64,000 bases of DNA, from positions 21,977-85,976 of the forward strand of contig NZ_MAEW01000023.1 of NCBI RefSeq assembly GCF_002013375.1. The letters are read 5' to 3'. Positions 62,353 through 64,000 of this stretch are shown piece by piece; positions within the stretch are counted from its first letter, which is position 1, and each line of letters begins with the position of its first letter. The translations under genes were made by a program, and so were the position numbers. The DNA is from Mycobacterium sp. D16Q13. GTDB taxonomy: Bacteria; Actinomycetota; Actinomycetes; Mycobacteriales; Mycobacteriaceae. The notes beneath the pieces were generated by a model. The model ran no database searches. It had not been told where the DNA came from and saw only the letters and a list, made by a program, of their open reading frames with translations.

Positions 62353-63554
62353 ATGTCTTCGAAGGTCGGGATGCCCCACTCCTCGTGTCCGCCGCCATGG
62401 AGCAAGGTGGCGCGGGTGACCGATCGAGTGCCGAACTTGTCGCGCAGTTCATCAAGGGTACTGTCGAGTGCCAGCGCATTCTCCGCCAAACCCGTGAACG
62501 GAAGTTCCAATTGTGCTGCACCGCAGGGGTCGAAGTTGGATACCGAGAATCCGATCAGGGTGATCCCCCGTTCGGCGACGAGTGCAGTGGCCTGGGCAAC
62601 AAGCTGTCGTGCCACTGACAGCAGCTGCTCGGTAGACGTCGTGGGCCGCGGCACGGTGTGTGAGCGCGTCGCGCGTGTGTAATCGTCGAACCGCAATCGC
62701 AGTACCACTGTTCGGCAACTTCGTCCGGTGCCACGCATCCGGCGGGCGATCCTTTCGACGAGTTGCGTCGCGATGGCGTCGATCTCATCGGCGCTGCGGC
62801 GCCGTCTGCCGAGTGCGCACTGCGCGCCGATCGAGCGTCGCCGCCGTCCACCCTGCACCCGTCGTGGGTCGACATTGTGTGCCAGACAATGTAATTGGTG
62901 ACCCATGGCCCGACCGACCATGGATGCTAGCGTGGACTCGCCGAGATCGGCGATATCCGCGACCGTATGGATGCCGTACACCCGCAGCTTCTCGGCGGTG
63001 ATCGCACCGACGCCCCACAGCGCCTGCACCGGCAATGGGCGCAGGAATGACAGCTCCTGGTGCGGCTCCACCACCAACAGCCCATCGGGCTTGCCCTGTC
63101 TGCTGGCGACCTTGGCCAGGAACTTGGTGCGAGCGATCCCGACGGTGATCGGCAGACCTGCCCGTCGGCGTACCTCCGCCCGCAATGTTGCCGCGATATT
63201 GCGCGGCGTGCCCGAAATGCGCAGTAAGCCAGAGACATCGAGAAACGCCTCGTCGATGGACAACGGCTCGACCAGGGGAGTGGTGTCTCGGAAGACCTCG
63301 AAGACCTTCTTGCTCGCCGCGCTGTAGGCGTCGAAACGGGGTGGAACCACTACGGCTTTCGGGCATAGTTGTTGAGCCTGCCGGCCCCCCATCGCGGTGC
63401 GGACCCCGCATCGCTTCGCTTCGTAGCTGGCGGCCAACACGACACCGCCTCCAACGATCACCGGGCGGCCGCGCAGCGCTGGATCATCGCGTTGCTCGAC
63501 GGAGGCGTAGAACGAGTCCAGATCCGCGTGCAAGATGCTGGCGGTTCCGGTCAT
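62349..63554 (-). CDS. dinB: DNA polymerase IV (Y-family)
   Basis: A 401-residue translesion polymerase. The active site lies in LHADLDSFYASVEQ and PLSIDEAFLDVSG; the thumb carries a helix-hairpin-helix LWGVGAITAEKLRVYGI, and the little finger domain follows. Near the C-terminus QLELPF resembles a beta-clamp-binding motif, about 40 residues before the end. Mycobacteria encode several DinB paralogues, and I cannot tell which group this belongs to. ATG at 63554 (MTGTASILHADLD) is used; the open frame to 63587 adds 11 residues. No clear LexA box was seen in the 236 bases upstream. Confidence 0.92.
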   Translation of the reverse strand: MTGTASILHADLDSFYASVEQRDDPALRGRPVIVGGGVVLAASYEAKRCGVRTAMGGRQAQQLCPKAVVVPPRFDAYSAASKKVFEVFRDTTPLVEPLSIDEAFLDVSGLLRISGTPRNIAATLRAEVRRRAGLPITVGIARTKFLAKVASRQGKPDGLLVVEPHQELSFLRPLPVQALWGVGAITAEKLRVYGIHTVADIADLGESTLASMVGRAMGHQLHCLAHNVDPRRVQGGRRRRSIGAQCALGRRRRSADEIDAIATQLVERIARRMRGTGRSCRTVVLRLRFDDYTRATRSHTVPRPTTSTEQLLSVARQLVAQATALVAERGITLIGFSVSNFDPCGAAQLELPFTGLAENALALDSTLDELRDKFGTRSVTRATLLHGGGHEEWGIPTFEDI

Positions 63555-63790
63555 GAACAGATGCTCGCACCGGGGTCCGACAGTCATAGCGGGTTGATTT
63601 GCCCAACCGCTGGTTGATTCGGAGAAGCGCGGGGCAATCCTTGGTGGCGACCGGGAGATATTTGACTTACGGCTAGGAAAACTATCGAGTTCGTGGTCGG
63701 CGGCATGGTGCAGTGTGCCCTACGTTTATGGCGAGTTCTCCAGGTTACTTCCAGCCTATTCACAAACTTTGCCCAGAAGGGGTGGTTTAC
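63555..63790. promoter_or_regulatory. Intergenic region before the right-edge secreted protein
   Basis: About 236 bases with no gene. TTGACT at about 63662 followed 15 bases later by TATCGA could be a sigma-70-like promoter reading right. AGAAGGGG at 63774-63781 is the ribosome-binding site of the next gene. I see no LexA-type palindrome for dinB. Confidence 0.4.
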
Positions 63791-64000
63791 GTGCGTATAC
63801 GACTTCGTGCCACGGCGGCCGCGACGGTTTGCAGTATTTGCATCGCCGCGTCGGCTTCCGCGCTCACGATCCAAACTCCGATCGCGAGTCCGGAACAGCA
63901 TCGGACCGTCTCGACACAGGGTTACGTCCTGACGTCGAACGACGGCACACTCTCGCCCGCCAGCATCGGCTCGCTGGCCACCTTGCCGGGCGTGACCACA
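63791..64000 (+). CDS. Secreted protein, 3' end cut by window edge
   Basis: An open frame of 70 residues running off the right edge. It begins GTG at 63791 with AGAAGGGG nine bases upstream. A signal peptide is clear (RIRLRATAAATVCSICIAASASA, cut before LTIQTP). Its N-terminus resembles that of the repeat-rich secreted protein at 58232 (both have RTAA/RATAA...VCSxC), so the two are probably paralogues. Nothing can be said about function from the visible part. Confidence 0.65.
   Translation, partial: MRIRLRATAAATVCSICIAASASALTIQTPIASPEQHRTVSTQGYVLTSNDGTLSPASIGSLATLPGVTT

Overview
The window is high-GC actinobacterial DNA from a mycobacterium, most likely a rapid grower of the Mycobacteroides abscessus-chelonae group. 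Supporting this are the gene families (MmpL, Pap, FadD fatty acyl-AMP ligase, PE-PPE acyltransferase, PrrAB, CtpE, EchA6, F420-type LLM oxidoreductase) and a gene order that follows the M. tuberculosis Rv0886-Rv0911 backbone (fprB, Rv0887c-like, citA, gltA2, Rv0897c-like, prrB, prrA, echA6, Rv0906-like, ctpE, Rv0909-like, Rv0910-like, Rv0911-like) with large insertions. The species call is inference; no rRNA or other typing locus is present. I see no rRNA, complete tRNA, CRISPR array, transposase or integrase.

Layout. 1-4.6 kb: fprB (5' end cut by the window edge), a small VOC protein, citrate synthase citA, pdxH and a Gap/Sap-family membrane protein. 4.65-23.55 kb: a complete trehalose polyphleate (TPP) locus. 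The leftward run papA3-mmpL10-PE-fadD23 diverges from a rightward two-module polyketide synthase of about 3,706 residues. In the published model FadD23 activates a fatty acid, Pks extends it to phleic acid, PapA3 acylates trehalose, MmpL10 exports the diacyltrehalose and the PE-PPE enzyme completes TPP outside the membrane. 23.6-31.4 kb: an MFS exporter behind a perfect palindrome, a DUF2252 protein, a GlxA-type regulator coupled to a DJ-1/PfpI hydrolase, gltA2, and an MFS-MarR pair.

31.4-39.05 kb: a FAD oxidoreductase, then what looks like a small catabolic island. A class III aminotransferase-fold enzyme resembling the phosphohydroxylysine/phosphoethanolamine phospho-lyases and an APC permease are transcribed leftward; an APH-type kinase, an SDR, a UTRA-type GntR regulator and an FKBP isomerase are transcribed rightward. 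The divergent promoter carries a DasR-like operator. I infer import, phosphorylation and phospho-lyase cleavage of an amino alcohol; this is the most promising unassigned system here. 39-48 kb: PrrAB two-component system, a secreted protein with elastin-like repeats, a flavin monooxygenase, echA6, an MBL hydrolase, a methyltransferase and the P-type ATPase CtpE.

48-64 kb: accessory region. It has a structured non-coding element with a tRNA T-arm-like motif, an SPFH protein, a PPM-type methyltransferase, an Rv0909/Rv0910-like toxin-antitoxin pair split by a lipase lipoprotein, a small secreted peptide with two CYNGVCGGW repeats, an LLM oxidoreductase with a divergent TetR, an MFS pump carrying a C-terminal winged-helix-like domain, an aldehyde dehydrogenase-DUF779 pair, a long repeat-rich secreted protein, YaaA, a double VOC protein, a NodB deacetylase, DNA polymerase IV, and a second secreted protein cut by the right edge. 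Many convergent neighbours overlap at their 3' ends, leaving little room for intrinsic terminators.
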